Assembly: GCA_022508505.1 (NCBI GenBank)
Contig: JAFLVC010000001.1
Span: forward strand, 186,001 to 250,000
Reading direction: 5' to 3'
DNA: 64,000 nt
Source of the DNA: Clostridiales bacterium
Lineage (GTDB): Bacteria > Bacillota > Clostridia > Christensenellales > Pumilibacteraceae
The position numbers and the translations under genes are program-made. Below are positions 25,080-33,139 of the stretch, piece after piece. A model generated the notes under the pieces. The model worked only from the letters and a program-made list of their open reading frames with translations. It did not search any database and was not told the origin of the DNA. Within the stretch, counting starts at the first letter, position 1; each line of letters begins with the position of its first letter.

Positions 25080-26507
25080 TCAGTCCTCGTCTGTCAGGTG
25101 TATTACAAACTCGTCGAGCTCGTCGGCGGTGTAGCGCTCGATGACCGTAGCCCGCAGCTTGCTTGCCGCCGTCGCCGCCGCTTCCGACTTGGCCGTGCCC
25201 TCCGCCTTTGCGGTTTCGAGCGTGGTTATGCCCGCCTCGCTCCAAGCGGCGAGAATGCGGTTGACGTACGCGAACGGATTGTCCTTGCCCTCCGAGAGCG
25301 CCGCGGCGTATTCGATTGCAGCCTTTTCCATTTTCAGCTTTTCCGTCCAATTGGCGTACAGCGCGCGGTATGTGTTTTTGACCGCGCCCTTAATGCCCGC
25401 GATTTTCATGACTGCGGAAATGTCGCCGTCGTAGCGGTTTTCGCTCTCCACCTTGCGCCTTACGTCGCTCTCGGTTGTAAGTCCCGCGGCAAAGCAGTCG
25501 CGCACCACCGCGTCGAGGTCGGCAAGAAGCCGCAGGTTATTTTTCATGCAGTATTCTGCGAGCGCGAGGATTGCGCCTTGCTCAAAGCCCATGTCCAGCC
25601 ACGGCTTGATGTATTGGGCGATTTCCGGCTCGACGTTGTCGTAGTACGCGCCGATAGCCTTGTTGACCGACTTTGCGAGAGATATGAGAGTCTTTCGCTC
25701 CTCCTCGTACGCCGTAATCTTTTCTACGGTAAAAAGCCCCGCGTCGCGGTATGCGGTGAGCTTGTAGTCGAGCGTCGCCGCTCCGCCGCGCTTTATCGTC
25801 GTGGCGACGAAAGCGATGACCGACTTGTCGAACTTGTAAACCTTTATCCACTTTTTGTACAGCTGAACGGCCTCGTGGTCGGGGCGTTTGCCGCCGAGCG
25901 ATGACATTACGGCGCAAAGGTCGTTGTAGTAGACGCCGAACTCTTCCAGCCTGTCGGCGACGGCGTCGTGCGTGCGGTAGCCGTCCTCGGCGAGGTTGCG
26001 CGCGACGGCGAGTATGTACGGGCAGGAAACGTTTTCGCCCTTGAGGTCGACGCAGTACTTGACAATCAGCGTCATTGCCTGCCACTCGAGCTCGAGCTTT
26101 TCCATTAGCGCGTAGTATTCGTTGTATTCGGCGGGCAGGATCTGCCGCGACGAAATGTATAATTGCGCTTGGCGGTTGAACTCGGCGTACTTGTCGACGT
26201 CGTACTTTTTGATTTTGGGCCGCGCCGTGCGCGTGGAAAGATATGTCACCTCGTCGCCCAGCCGCGCCATGAGCCCGCGATCCGACCAATAGTCTATCGC
26301 GGCGTTGACCGTCGCTTCGTCGAGGTCGAGCCTGCGGCAGAGCCGTTCTATCGTGTCGTCGCCGTCCGCTTTTCGCGCGGCGAGAGAAAGGCCGTAGAGA
26401 TAGACCTTGACGTAGTCGCCGTCCGCGTAGGGCAGGTACTCGACTATAAACTTGTTCTCCACCGAAACGCTGCCGTCGAGAGCGGCTTCGGGCGACAGTT
26501 TGAACAT
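25080..26507 (-). CDS. DnaB/DnaD-family replication initiation protein
   Basis: 475 residues. The N-terminal ~100 form a winged-helix-like DDBH1 region (YLYGLSLA, DEATVNAAIDYWSDRGL). Two DDBH2-like helical domains follow at ~115-240 and ~280-400, with WLDMGFEQGAILALAEYC matching the family YxxxG...I motif area. The C-terminus is Ala-rich. With DnaI it would open or remodel DNA for helicase loading. The promoter lies at 26549-26577. Confidence 0.78.
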   Translation of the reverse strand: MFKLSPEAALDGSVSVENKFIVEYLPYADGDYVKVYLYGLSLAARKADGDDTIERLCRRLDLDEATVNAAIDYWSDRGLMARLGDEVTYLSTRTARPKIKKYDVDKYAEFNRQAQLYISSRQILPAEYNEYYALMEKLELEWQAMTLIVKYCVDLKGENVSCPYILAVARNLAEDGYRTHDAVADRLEEFGVYYNDLCAVMSSLGGKRPDHEAVQLYKKWIKVYKFDKSVIAFVATTIKRGGAATLDYKLTAYRDAGLFTVEKITAYEEERKTLISLAKSVNKAIGAYYDNVEPEIAQYIKPWLDMGFEQGAILALAEYCMKNNLRLLADLDAVVRDCFAAGLTTESDVRRKVESENRYDGDISAVMKIAGIKGAVKNTYRALYANWTEKLKMEKAAIEYAAALSEGKDNPFAYVNRILAAWSEAGITTLETAKAEGTAKSEAAATAASKLRATVIERYTADELDEFVIHLTDED

Positions 26508-26548
26508 AATGACCTCTTTTTCTCTTGAAAAAAGTTGAAGTATGTATT

Positions 26549-26577
26549 ATAATACCACTGTCCGGTCGGGAAGTCAA
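26549..26577 (-). promoter_or_regulatory. promoter of the primosome operon
   Basis: Minus strand TTGACT (26572-26577), 17-bp spacer, TATTAT (26549-26554). Confidence 0.65.
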
Positions 26578-26654
26578 CCCCGAAAAACCGTTTTGCGGGA
26601 CGGTAAAGCACAATTTGCCGCACCGCACCCACACAGCATCATGAGGAAAAGCGC

Positions 26655-27863
26655 ATGAAGATTCTGCATACCGCCGACCTGCACCTCGGTAAACGGCTCG
26701 GCAAAGCGTCGAGGCTGGACGAGCAGTGCGACGTCATAAGAGAGCTCGTAAGAGTTTGCGACGAGCAAAGCGTCGACGTCGTCTTGATAGCGGGCGATAT
26801 TTTCGACACCGTCGTTCCGACGAGCAGGGCGGAACGTGTGTTCTATCAGGGCGTGACGGCGCTCGCTTCGCGCGGCAGGGCGGTGATTGCGCTCGCCGGA
26901 AACCACGACGACGATAAAAGGCTCAGCGCCGCAAGTCCGCTCGCGGAAAGTCAGGGGATAGTGCTTGCGGGCGAGCTCGACTACTCTGCGCTCGGCTCCG
27001 AAACGCTCGACGAACCCGTGCCGCCCGCCTCGCTTTTCGAGGTCGCGGCGGCGGCAGACTTTTTGAAAAAGCAGCGCATTAAGATCGTCGGCAAAAAGGG
27101 CGGCATATCCGTACACAAGGGCGACGAGAGGGTAAACGTCGCGCTCGTGCCGTACCCGTCCGAAGCGCGGCTCAAGGATTGGGCGGAGCAGGACTATTCC
27201 ATTGATTACGAGGAGCGCGTCAAAAACACGATTGAAACGGCGTGCGAAATATTCGAGGACGGCGCGTATAACATTTTGTGCACACACCTGTTTTTGACAA
27301 AGTCGGCGGCTGAGCCGCTCGGAGGGCTTGAGGCGCTCCCCGTGTCCGTTCTGCCCGAAAACGCCGACTACGTCGCGCTCGGGCACGTTCACAAGCGGTA
27401 CACCGTCACCAAAAAACCGCTCGCCGTATATGCGGGTTCACCCTTGCAGTACGCCTACGACGAGTCGCGCAACAAGTCGGTTACAATAATCGACACCGCG
27501 GCGCGGACGGTAACGGAACACCTGTTGAAGTCGGGCAAAAAGCTGACCGAAACGGACGCGTACAATTTTGACGATTGCATGACGAAGCTCGAGCAGTACA
27601 AGGACGACTACGTCCGCATTCGCTACGGCGGAGAACCGCTCGGAAAGTCCGACTACGCGCAAATAAAGGAGCATCCGGCGTTTAACGACTTCGTAATAAC
27701 TGCGGTGCGGCACGAGAGCGAAAAGACCGAGCGGCGCGCCCACCTTACCGACGACGAGATATTCGAGCAGTACTACCTCAAGCGTTACGGCGTAAAGCCG
27801 AAATCGGACGTCAAGGCGGCGTTCACCGCGCTCATGAACGAGCTTAAGGAGAAAGAGCTATGA
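26655..27863 (+). CDS. sbcD: exonuclease subunit SbcD
   Basis: 402 residues. The calcineurin-like metallophosphoesterase motifs are complete: ILHTADLHLG with Asp8/His10, AGDIFD (~48-53), GNHDD (~82-86), CTHLF and LGHVHKR. With SbcC it forms the Mre11-Rad50-type ATP-dependent nuclease that cleaves hairpins and processes blocked DNA ends. Length is normal. It overlaps sbcC (ATGA), so both are translated from one message. The many palindromic repeats further along the window are the kind of structure this complex attacks. Confidence 0.95.
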   Translation: MKILHTADLHLGKRLGKASRLDEQCDVIRELVRVCDEQSVDVVLIAGDIFDTVVPTSRAERVFYQGVTALASRGRAVIALAGNHDDDKRLSAASPLAESQGIVLAGELDYSALGSETLDEPVPPASLFEVAAAADFLKKQRIKIVGKKGGISVHKGDERVNVALVPYPSEARLKDWAEQDYSIDYEERVKNTIETACEIFEDGAYNILCTHLFLTKSAAEPLGGLEALPVSVLPENADYVALGHVHKRYTVTKKPLAVYAGSPLQYAYDESRNKSVTIIDTAARTVTEHLLKSGKKLTETDAYNFDDCMTKLEQYKDDYVRIRYGGEPLGKSDYAQIKEHPAFNDFVITAVRHESEKTERRAHLTDDEIFEQYYLKRYGVKPKSDVKAAFTALMNELKEKEL

Positions 27864-30616
27864 GGCCGAGGAAAATCACGATAGAAGGAATAAACTCGTT
27901 TATAGACAGGCAGGAGCTCGACTTTGAAGCGGTAGGGCGGCGCAACCTGTTTTGCATTTGCGGCCCGACGGGCGCAGGCAAGTCCACCATATTCGACAGC
28001 ATCATTCTCGCCCTTTACGGCAAGGGCAGTAAGGGCAGCCTCGCCGACACCGTCAACCTTTCGTGCACCTCGGGCTCGGTAGCTTTCGAGTTTGAGGCGA
28101 ACGGCGACATTTACCGCGCCGAGCGCACCGTAAAGTGCCGCGACGAAAAGAACGACAAGGGCGAGCCTACGGGCAAAAGGCTTGCAATGAACACCGACTG
28201 TATGCTGTACAAAAACGGCGCGGTCGCGGCGAAGGGCAGCGACGACGTCACGGCGGCGGTCAAGGGCATTATCGGCATGGACGACGACGAGTTCAAAAAC
28301 GTCTATCTCTTGGAGCAGGGCGAGTACGCCGCGTTTTTGAAAAAGCAGCCTGCAAAGCAGCTCGAGACCGTCGGAAAAATTTTCTCGCTCATGCGGTTCG
28401 GCGACGTGTATAAGCTCGCAGGCGAAAAGAAAAAGGAAGCGGACATACACGTCGAAAACACAAAGAAGCGCATTGACGACCTCGGCGACGTCGGAAGCGA
28501 CGACCTCCGCGCCGCAAAAAAGGAGCTCGCGTCGCTAAAGAGCAAGAGCGCGGCGCTCTCCCGCGACGCCGAGGCCAAGGAGAAAGAGCTCGACGCGCTC
28601 GGCAAAACGCGCGACCTGTACCTGAAGGCGGCGGAAAAGCAAAAGACCGTAGCAGACCACGCGGCGCGCCTCGACGAGGCGAACGAAAAGCTGAAAAGCG
28701 CGGCCGCGCAGGAAAAAGCGTTTTCGGAGACCGACAACGGCGACGAACTCAAAGCGCGAATAAACGGGCTCCGCGAAAAGCAGAATGAACTCATCGCGCT
28801 CAACGCGATCGACCGCGAGTGCGCGGCGGCGACTGCCGACTGCGACAAAAAGGCGGTGGATTTACAAAGAAAAGCGGCGGCGGCGCAAAACGCCGAGGCG
28901 GCGCTGAAACAAAAGGAAAGTGCGGCGGAAGCCGACAAGCAGGTGTTCGACAGCGAGCTCAAAGCGTTTATCGCGGCGGCCGACGGCGCAACAAAGCGCT
29001 CGGACGTTTTGGCGAATGCCGTGACGGCATTAAAGGCGGACGACGTTTCGGCAAACGCCGTCACCGAATGCTATTACGAGCTTCGAAAGGAAAAGGAAGC
29101 TTACGACGAGCTCATAGAAGCGGCGGCCAAAACGGTTAAAGAAGCGGACGACCGTGCCAAGAAAGGGAGCGAGGCGCTCAAGAGGGCGGAGACGATTGCG
29201 GCAGAGCTTTCCCGCGCCGAAGACGATTTGAAGGCGGCTGTCGAAAGGGAGAGCGAGGCGGAAGCGGCGCTTGCCAAAGCGCGGATCGCTTCGCACGCGG
29301 CGGCGGTTTCTGCGGAGCTCAAAATAGGCGACAGGTGCCCGGTGTGCGGCGGCGTTTATAACGGCGGCGAGCACGAGAGCGGCGACGTCGAGCTCAAGAA
29401 AAAGGAAAAGGACGACGCCGAAAGAACGAGAAAGCAAGCCGAGAAAAAAGTTGCCGAGCTCAAAAATCTCCTCGATTCGGGCAACGCCGAATACGCTCGC
29501 ATTGCGCGCGAGGAAGAGGAACTGCGCGAAAAGGCGAAAGAGCTCAACGAAAAGGCGGCGGCGACCTGCGTAACCGATATATATAATGAAATGCTGACTG
29601 TTTTGTCGCGGGCAAAGTCGTGCGGCGAAAAGAGCGAAAAGTCAAAAGCGGCGTACGGCGCGGCGGTTCCCACCGTCGCAGCGGCGCGCGCGGAAGTCGC
29701 GGCGGCGCAAAAGGCGCTCGAGGAAGCGAAGGAAAAGGCGGCGGAGCTTTGCGAAAAGCTGGGGGATATGCGCGGCAAGACCGACGCCGAGGTTGCGGAC
29801 GTCAAGAAAAAAATAGAAGCGGCCGAAAAGGAAGCGGCGGCGCACGACGAAAAGAAGCGGGCGCTCGCCGCCGAAAAGGAAGCCGCAAAGGCGACTGTCA
29901 AGGCGGTCGAGGAGCTTCTCGCCGCGGCGCGTGCAGACTGCCCGACGGACTTACCCGAGTTTGACGAGGACGAGTACAAGGCGAAACAGGACGCTTACAA
30001 CGCCGTAAGGGACGGTATTTCCGCCTGCAACGCCGATATAGCGCGTAGGGAAGCGGAGCTCGCCGCTTTGGAGCAAAAGCTCGAAAAGCTTAAGAGCTTG
30101 AAGGCCGAGCGCGACGGGTACCAAAAGCAGTCGGACATCTACAAGACGATTTCCGACATGACAAAGGGCAAGGCTATGCTCAACTTCGTCGCGACCGAGT
30201 ACATTCAGGACTTTACCGCAAACGCAAGCAACATCCTCGCCGTGCTTTCGGCGGGCAAGTACACCATGGAGTACGACAGCGAGAACGGCTTTGTCGTGTC
30301 AGACTATCTCAACGACGGCAAGATGAGAAGGACGGGCACCCTTTCGGGCGGTGAGATGTTTTTGGCGTCGCTCGCAGTCGCCATAGCCATTTCTCACGAG
30401 CAGAACACCGACGAAAAGGGCTTCTTCTTCCTCGACGAGGGCTTCGGCACGCTGGACGACGACCTCATCGACACCGTGTACGCCGCGCTCGAGGGGCTCG
30501 CGAAAAACTGTCTCGTCGGCGTAATCTCGCACTCCAACTCGCTCATAGACCTCATGCCCGCCCGCGTCGACGTCATCTCCGCAACCGACACCGTGGGAAG
30601 TAAGATTAAGTATTAA
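27860..30616 (+). CDS. sbcC: exonuclease subunit SbcC
   Basis: 918 residues, a Rad50-like SMC ATPase. Walker A CGPTGAGKST is at ~34-43, long Ala/Lys/Glu-rich coiled coils run over ~170-480 and ~510-770, the zinc hook CPVC is at ~493-496 between them, the signature TLSGGEMF lies near 830, and Walker B FFFLDEGFGTLDDD near 855-868. It holds DNA ends for SbcD. It is complete, with no truncation. No other gene is in this operon before the toxin-antitoxin promoter. Confidence 0.95.
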   Translation: MRPRKITIEGINSFIDRQELDFEAVGRRNLFCICGPTGAGKSTIFDSIILALYGKGSKGSLADTVNLSCTSGSVAFEFEANGDIYRAERTVKCRDEKNDKGEPTGKRLAMNTDCMLYKNGAVAAKGSDDVTAAVKGIIGMDDDEFKNVYLLEQGEYAAFLKKQPAKQLETVGKIFSLMRFGDVYKLAGEKKKEADIHVENTKKRIDDLGDVGSDDLRAAKKELASLKSKSAALSRDAEAKEKELDALGKTRDLYLKAAEKQKTVADHAARLDEANEKLKSAAAQEKAFSETDNGDELKARINGLREKQNELIALNAIDRECAAATADCDKKAVDLQRKAAAAQNAEAALKQKESAAEADKQVFDSELKAFIAAADGATKRSDVLANAVTALKADDVSANAVTECYYELRKEKEAYDELIEAAAKTVKEADDRAKKGSEALKRAETIAAELSRAEDDLKAAVERESEAEAALAKARIASHAAAVSAELKIGDRCPVCGGVYNGGEHESGDVELKKKEKDDAERTRKQAEKKVAELKNLLDSGNAEYARIAREEEELREKAKELNEKAAATCVTDIYNEMLTVLSRAKSCGEKSEKSKAAYGAAVPTVAAARAEVAAAQKALEEAKEKAAELCEKLGDMRGKTDAEVADVKKKIEAAEKEAAAHDEKKRALAAEKEAAKATVKAVEELLAAARADCPTDLPEFDEDEYKAKQDAYNAVRDGISACNADIARREAELAALEQKLEKLKSLKAERDGYQKQSDIYKTISDMTKGKAMLNFVATEYIQDFTANASNILAVLSAGKYTMEYDSENGFVVSDYLNDGKMRRTGTLSGGEMFLASLAVAIAISHEQNTDEKGFFFLDEGFGTLDDDLIDTVYAALEGLAKNCLVGVISHSNSLIDLMPARVDVISATDTVGSKIKY

Positions 30617-30654
30617 ACATTTCGCATCGGGTTAAAAATATTCCCTTGCCGCTC

Positions 30655-30689
30655 TTGACAAAAGCTATAACGTACGCTATAATGTACAT
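30655..30689 (+). promoter_or_regulatory. toxin-antitoxin promoter with TGTACA-type operator
   Basis: TTGACA (30655-30660), 17-bp spacer, TATAAT (30678-30683). A tandem 12-mer, GCTATAACGTAC/GCTATAATGTAC (30664-30687), covers the -10 and contains palindromes CGTACG (30671-30676) and ATGTACAT (30682-30689). TGTACA is the known core of YefM-type operators, so self-repression is likely. Confidence 0.75.
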
Positions 30690-30715
30690 ATACTAATTGA
30701 GGAGGGAGGCTTATA

Positions 30716-30970
30716 ATGTCTATCACAAACGCAACGGCTTTGCGCAAAAACTTATTCGGATATCTCGACGACGTGGCTTTAAACGACGAAAAGGTTATCG
30801 TTACCACTAAAAACGGCAACGCCGTTATTATAAGCGAAGAGTATTTAAGGAGCTTGGAAGAAACGTGTTTTCTTTACGGCATTCCCGGTATGAGAGAGTC
30901 TATACAAGAAGGGATTGACACGCCGCTTTCCGAGTGTGTTGAGCTTGACTGGGAAAGCGAGCTGAAATAA
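30716..30970 (+). CDS. antitoxin, Phd/YefM (Axe) family
   Basis: 84 residues. The N-terminal MSITNATALRKNLFGYLDDV followed by VIVTTKNGNAVIISEEYLRSL is the Phd/YefM DNA-binding fold; the acidic C-terminus (about 60-84) would wrap the toxin. GGAGGGAGG precedes the ATG. Its stop overlaps the toxin start by one base (TAATG), enforcing coupled synthesis. It probably represses its own promoter through the TGTACA elements. Confidence 0.9.
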   Translation: MSITNATALRKNLFGYLDDVALNDEKVIVTTKNGNAVIISEEYLRSLEETCFLYGIPGMRESIQEGIDTPLSECVELDWESELK

Positions 30971-31224
30971 TGTACAAAATAGTATTCACAAAGCAGGCGG
31001 TCAAGGACTATGAAAAAGTTCGGACAAGCAATCTTAAAGCAAAAGCCGGTCAAATACTTAAAACGATTTCGGAGAATCCATACAAAAAACCGCTCGAAAA
31101 GCTTACGGATAAAGAAAATACATATTCCAAAAGGCTTAACGTTCAACACCGTATTGTGTACGAGATATTCGACCAAGAACAGACAGTCAAAATAATTCGC
31201 ATGTGGACACATTACGGCGAATAA
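30970..31224 (+). CDS. mRNA-interferase toxin, Txe/YoeB family
   Basis: 84 residues, a RelE-fold ribosome-dependent endonuclease. YSKRLNVQHRIVYEIF and the C-terminal IIRMWTHYGE match the Txe/YoeB pattern (Arg/His of the HRIVY strand and the terminal HY). It would cleave mRNA at the ribosome A site when the antitoxin is degraded. The gene looks intact. A strong terminator follows. Confidence 0.92.
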   Translation: MYKIVFTKQAVKDYEKVRTSNLKAKAGQILKTISENPYKKPLEKLTDKENTYSKRLNVQHRIVYEIFDQEQTVKIIRMWTHYGE

Positions 31225-31240
31225 ACAAATGACAAGACAA

Positions 31241-31280
31241 AAACGCCCGACCGCGGGAAACTCGGTCGGGCGTTTGTTTT
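31241..31280 (+). terminator. rho-independent terminator after toxin-antitoxin
   Basis: A 13-bp stem AAACGCCCGACCG/CGGTCGGGCGTTT, 9-nt loop, then GTTTT. Confidence 0.9.
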
Positions 31281-31331
31281 ATTCGAGGAGCAAATTTGCT
31301 TGCTTGCAATGGCTTTCTTTGCGACGACGAC

Positions 31332-31420
31332 AAATTAGGTGTAATACTCCGCCGCTTGCGGCATAAAGCGCGCAAAGCGCGCTGATTCAGAGCTTGCTCT
31401 GATGGTATAACACCTAATTT
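31332..31420. repeat. 89-bp MITE-like element with terminal inverted repeats
   Basis: AAATTAGGTGTAATAC at 31332-31347 is the inverted complement of 31405-31420 with one mismatch. Between them lie three short hairpins: CCGCttGCGG, AGCGCGCaaaGCGCGCT and TCAGAGCttGCTCTGA. There is no coding capacity. The right end overlaps the stop codon of the pyrophosphatase gene. Confidence 0.75.
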
Positions 31421-31964
31421 ACTTTTGCGGCGGGTGGTTTGCGTACAGCTTGTCGTACAGCTTTATGCACTTGTCGATTATGCGCACCGCTTCCTCGCGC
31501 GGCATGATTTCGTCGACGACGGTCTTTTTGTTCTCCAACATCTTGTATACCGAAAAGAAGTGCATCATTTCGTCGAAGATGTGCGAGGGAAGCTCGCGGA
31601 TTTCGCGGTACGAATTGAACGTCGGATCTTTTGTCGGAATGGCGATAATCTTTTCGTCGAGCTTGCCGCCGTCCGTCATTTTGATAACGCCTATCGGGTA
31701 GCAGGTTACGAGCGTCATGGGGAATATGGACTCGTTACAAAGGACGAGAACGTCGAGCGGGTCTCCGTCGTCCGCGAAGGTGCGCGGAATGAATCCGTAG
31801 TTTGCGGGGTACACCGTCGACGTGTAGAGCACGCGGTCGAGCCGCACGAGCCCCGTTTCTTTGTCGAGCTCGTACTTGGCCTTGCAGCCGCGCGGGATTT
31901 CGATAAGCGCCTCGAAAAGGGTGGGCGTTATTCTTTCTTTCGATATGTCGTGCCAGATATTCAT
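31419..31964 (-). CDS. ppa: inorganic pyrophosphatase (family I)
   Basis: 181 residues from the ATG at 31964. The signature ADDGDPLDVLVL gives the Asp cluster, with KAKYELDKETG upstream and NYGFIPRTF before it. It hydrolyses PPi to drive biosynthetic reactions such as the cytidylyl transfers encoded nearby. A GTG at 31982 is in frame, but the -10 hexamer lies between it and the ATG, so the ATG is preferred and the message is probably leaderless. The stop codon lies in the end of the MITE-like element. Confidence 0.92.
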   Translation of the reverse strand: MNIWHDISKERITPTLFEALIEIPRGCKAKYELDKETGLVRLDRVLYTSTVYPANYGFIPRTFADDGDPLDVLVLCNESIFPMTLVTCYPIGVIKMTDGGKLDEKIIAIPTKDPTFNSYREIRELPSHIFDEMMHFFSVYKMLENKKTVVDEIMPREEAVRIIDKCIKLYDKLYANHPPQK

Positions 31965-31970
31965 GGGTGC

Positions 31971-31999
31971 ATTATACCACACATTTTCAATAAGCGCAA
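31971..31999 (-). promoter_or_regulatory. promoter, probably leaderless (ppa)
   Basis: Minus strand TTGCGC (31994-31999), 17-bp spacer ending TGG, TATAAT (31971-31976), then 6 nt to the ATG. TGGTATAAT is an extended -10, which offsets the weak -35. Confidence 0.65.
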
Positions 32000-32028
32000 C
32001 ATAAACCGCACAGTGCCGTCAAAACGCT

Positions 32029-32056
32029 TTGAAAAATTCCGCCGCGTGTGTATAAT
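32029..32056 (+). promoter_or_regulatory. promoter of the thioesterase gene
   Basis: TTGAAA (32029-32034), 16-bp spacer, TATAAT (32051-32056). Confidence 0.6.
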
Positions 32057-32084
32057 ATAGAAAACATAAAGGCGGTTAGAGCGC

Positions 32085-32516
32085 ATGAGCAAGTTTATAC
32101 ACAGAGTCAAGTATTACGAAACGGACAAGATGGGCATAACACACCATTCCAACTACGTCAGGTGGATGGAGGAGGGGCGCGTAGATTATCTCGAAAAGAT
32201 AGGGCTGTCTTTTGCGGGCATGGAAGCAAAGGGGATTGCGTCGCCCGTCGTCAGCCTCGACGTAAAGTACAAAGCGCCGTGCACCTTCGACGACGAGGTC
32301 GAGGTGGAAACGCTTGTACACGACTACACGGGAATACGCTTGCTGTTTTCGTACACAATGAGAAACGCCAAGACGGGCGCCGTGCTCGTCGAGGCCAACT
32401 CGTCGCACTGCTTCCTTTTCGGCGGCAAGGTCGTGTCCATGAAAAAGGCTTTTCCCGATTTGGACAAGGTCATGACCGAAGCGGTCGAAAGGCAAAAGGC
32501 GGGGCAGAATAAGTAA
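32085..32516 (+). CDS. acyl-CoA thioesterase, YbgC/4HBT hotdog family
   Basis: 143 residues. HRVKYYETDKMGITHHSNYV contains the catalytic Asp14 region of the 4-hydroxybenzoyl-CoA thioesterase/YbgC group, followed by the hotdog helix RWMEEGRVDYLEKIG. It hydrolyses short acyl-CoA or acyl-ACP thioesters; the exact substrate is unknown. It stands alone with its own promoter. Confidence 0.88.
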   Translation: MSKFIHRVKYYETDKMGITHHSNYVRWMEEGRVDYLEKIGLSFAGMEAKGIASPVVSLDVKYKAPCTFDDEVEVETLVHDYTGIRLLFSYTMRNAKTGAVLVEANSSHCFLFGGKVVSMKKAFPDLDKVMTEAVERQKAGQNK

Positions 32517-32578
32517 CGCCGCCGCGCCGCTATCATAAAAACTGCCTCACGGCATATATTAAATGCGGAGGTAATGAG

Positions 32579-32812
32579 ATGTCTATAAACAGCGGTTTTA
32601 AGAGCTTGCCGCGCATTGTGCAGATAATTCTTCTTTTGATACCCGGCGTAAACTGGGTGACGGAAATTTGCGTGCGCGTGTCGGCGGCAATCCACGGCAA
32701 GGGAACTGAACAGGTAATCGTCTTGATATTCGCAATTCTGCCCACCGGCGTTTTCCTCGGCTGGATTGACCTAATTTGGTGCTTGGTGTTCAAGAGGTTG
32801 ATATTGACCTGA
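32579..32812 (+). CDS. small membrane protein, 77 aa
   Basis: Function not recognised. GGAGGT 6 nt before the ATG is a strong ribosome site. Two hydrophobic segments, about residues 12-36 (IVQIILLLIPGVNWVTEI) and 45-68 (VIVLIFAILPTGVFLGWIDLIW), predict a two-pass membrane protein; similar small proteins are common in Firmicutes. The gene is followed by repeat DNA. Confidence 0.72.
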   Translation: MSINSGFKSLPRIVQIILLLIPGVNWVTEICVRVSAAIHGKGTEQVIVLIFAILPTGVFLGWIDLIWCLVFKRLILT

Positions 32813-32845
32813 GCGCCGCAAGCGACTAAGATAAGAGATATTTCA

Positions 32846-32902
32846 CATCCCCTCAGTCGGCGCCTTCGTCGCCGACAGCTCCCCTTATTAAGGGGAGCCT
32901 GA
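32846..32902. repeat. double-hairpin palindromic repeat, unit 1
   Basis: CCCTCAGTC followed by a 7-bp stem GTCGGCG/CGCCGAC, then the palindrome GCTCCCCTTA-T-TAAGGGGAGC. It is one of four units of a dispersed family (others at 35403, 35548 and 35601). Confidence 0.85.
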
Positions 32903-32912
32903 TTGAGGTAAT

Positions 32913-32961
32913 AGTGAATAGTGAATAGGCAAGGAAGCGCGGGAGAGAGATGCCCGCGCTT
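32913..32961. repeat. 49-nt dispersed repeat, copy 1
   Basis: Identical to 35662-35710 except for one base. It contains the 9-bp hairpin AAGCGCGGG/CCCGCGCTT with a 9-nt loop and is followed by TTTC, so it may serve as a terminator. Confidence 0.9.
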
Positions 32962-33071
32962 TTCATATTCTTTGCTAACGCTATTTAAAATCCCGACCGC
33001 AATTATTCATTCTTATCTCTTATCTATTCATTATTCGTTTAGGCGCAACGCGCCGCTTTGCGCCGCTGTGC

Positions 33072-33100
33072 TTGACAATACAATATATCTGTGCTATAAT
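33072..33100 (+). promoter_or_regulatory. promoter of the CNNM/CBS protein gene
   Basis: TTGACA (33072-33077), 17-bp spacer, TATAAT (33095-33100). The gap 32813-33139 holds this promoter plus the two repeat elements. Confidence 0.88.
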
Positions 33101-33139
33101 TTACCGCATAAAGTTCCCAAGGGAGAAATTCAAGTCCAA

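Noticed and set aside
31964-31982. GTG 6 codons upstream as the start of the pyrophosphatase
   Set aside because: The -10 hexamer lies between this GTG and the ATG, so the GTG would not be transcribed from that promoter.
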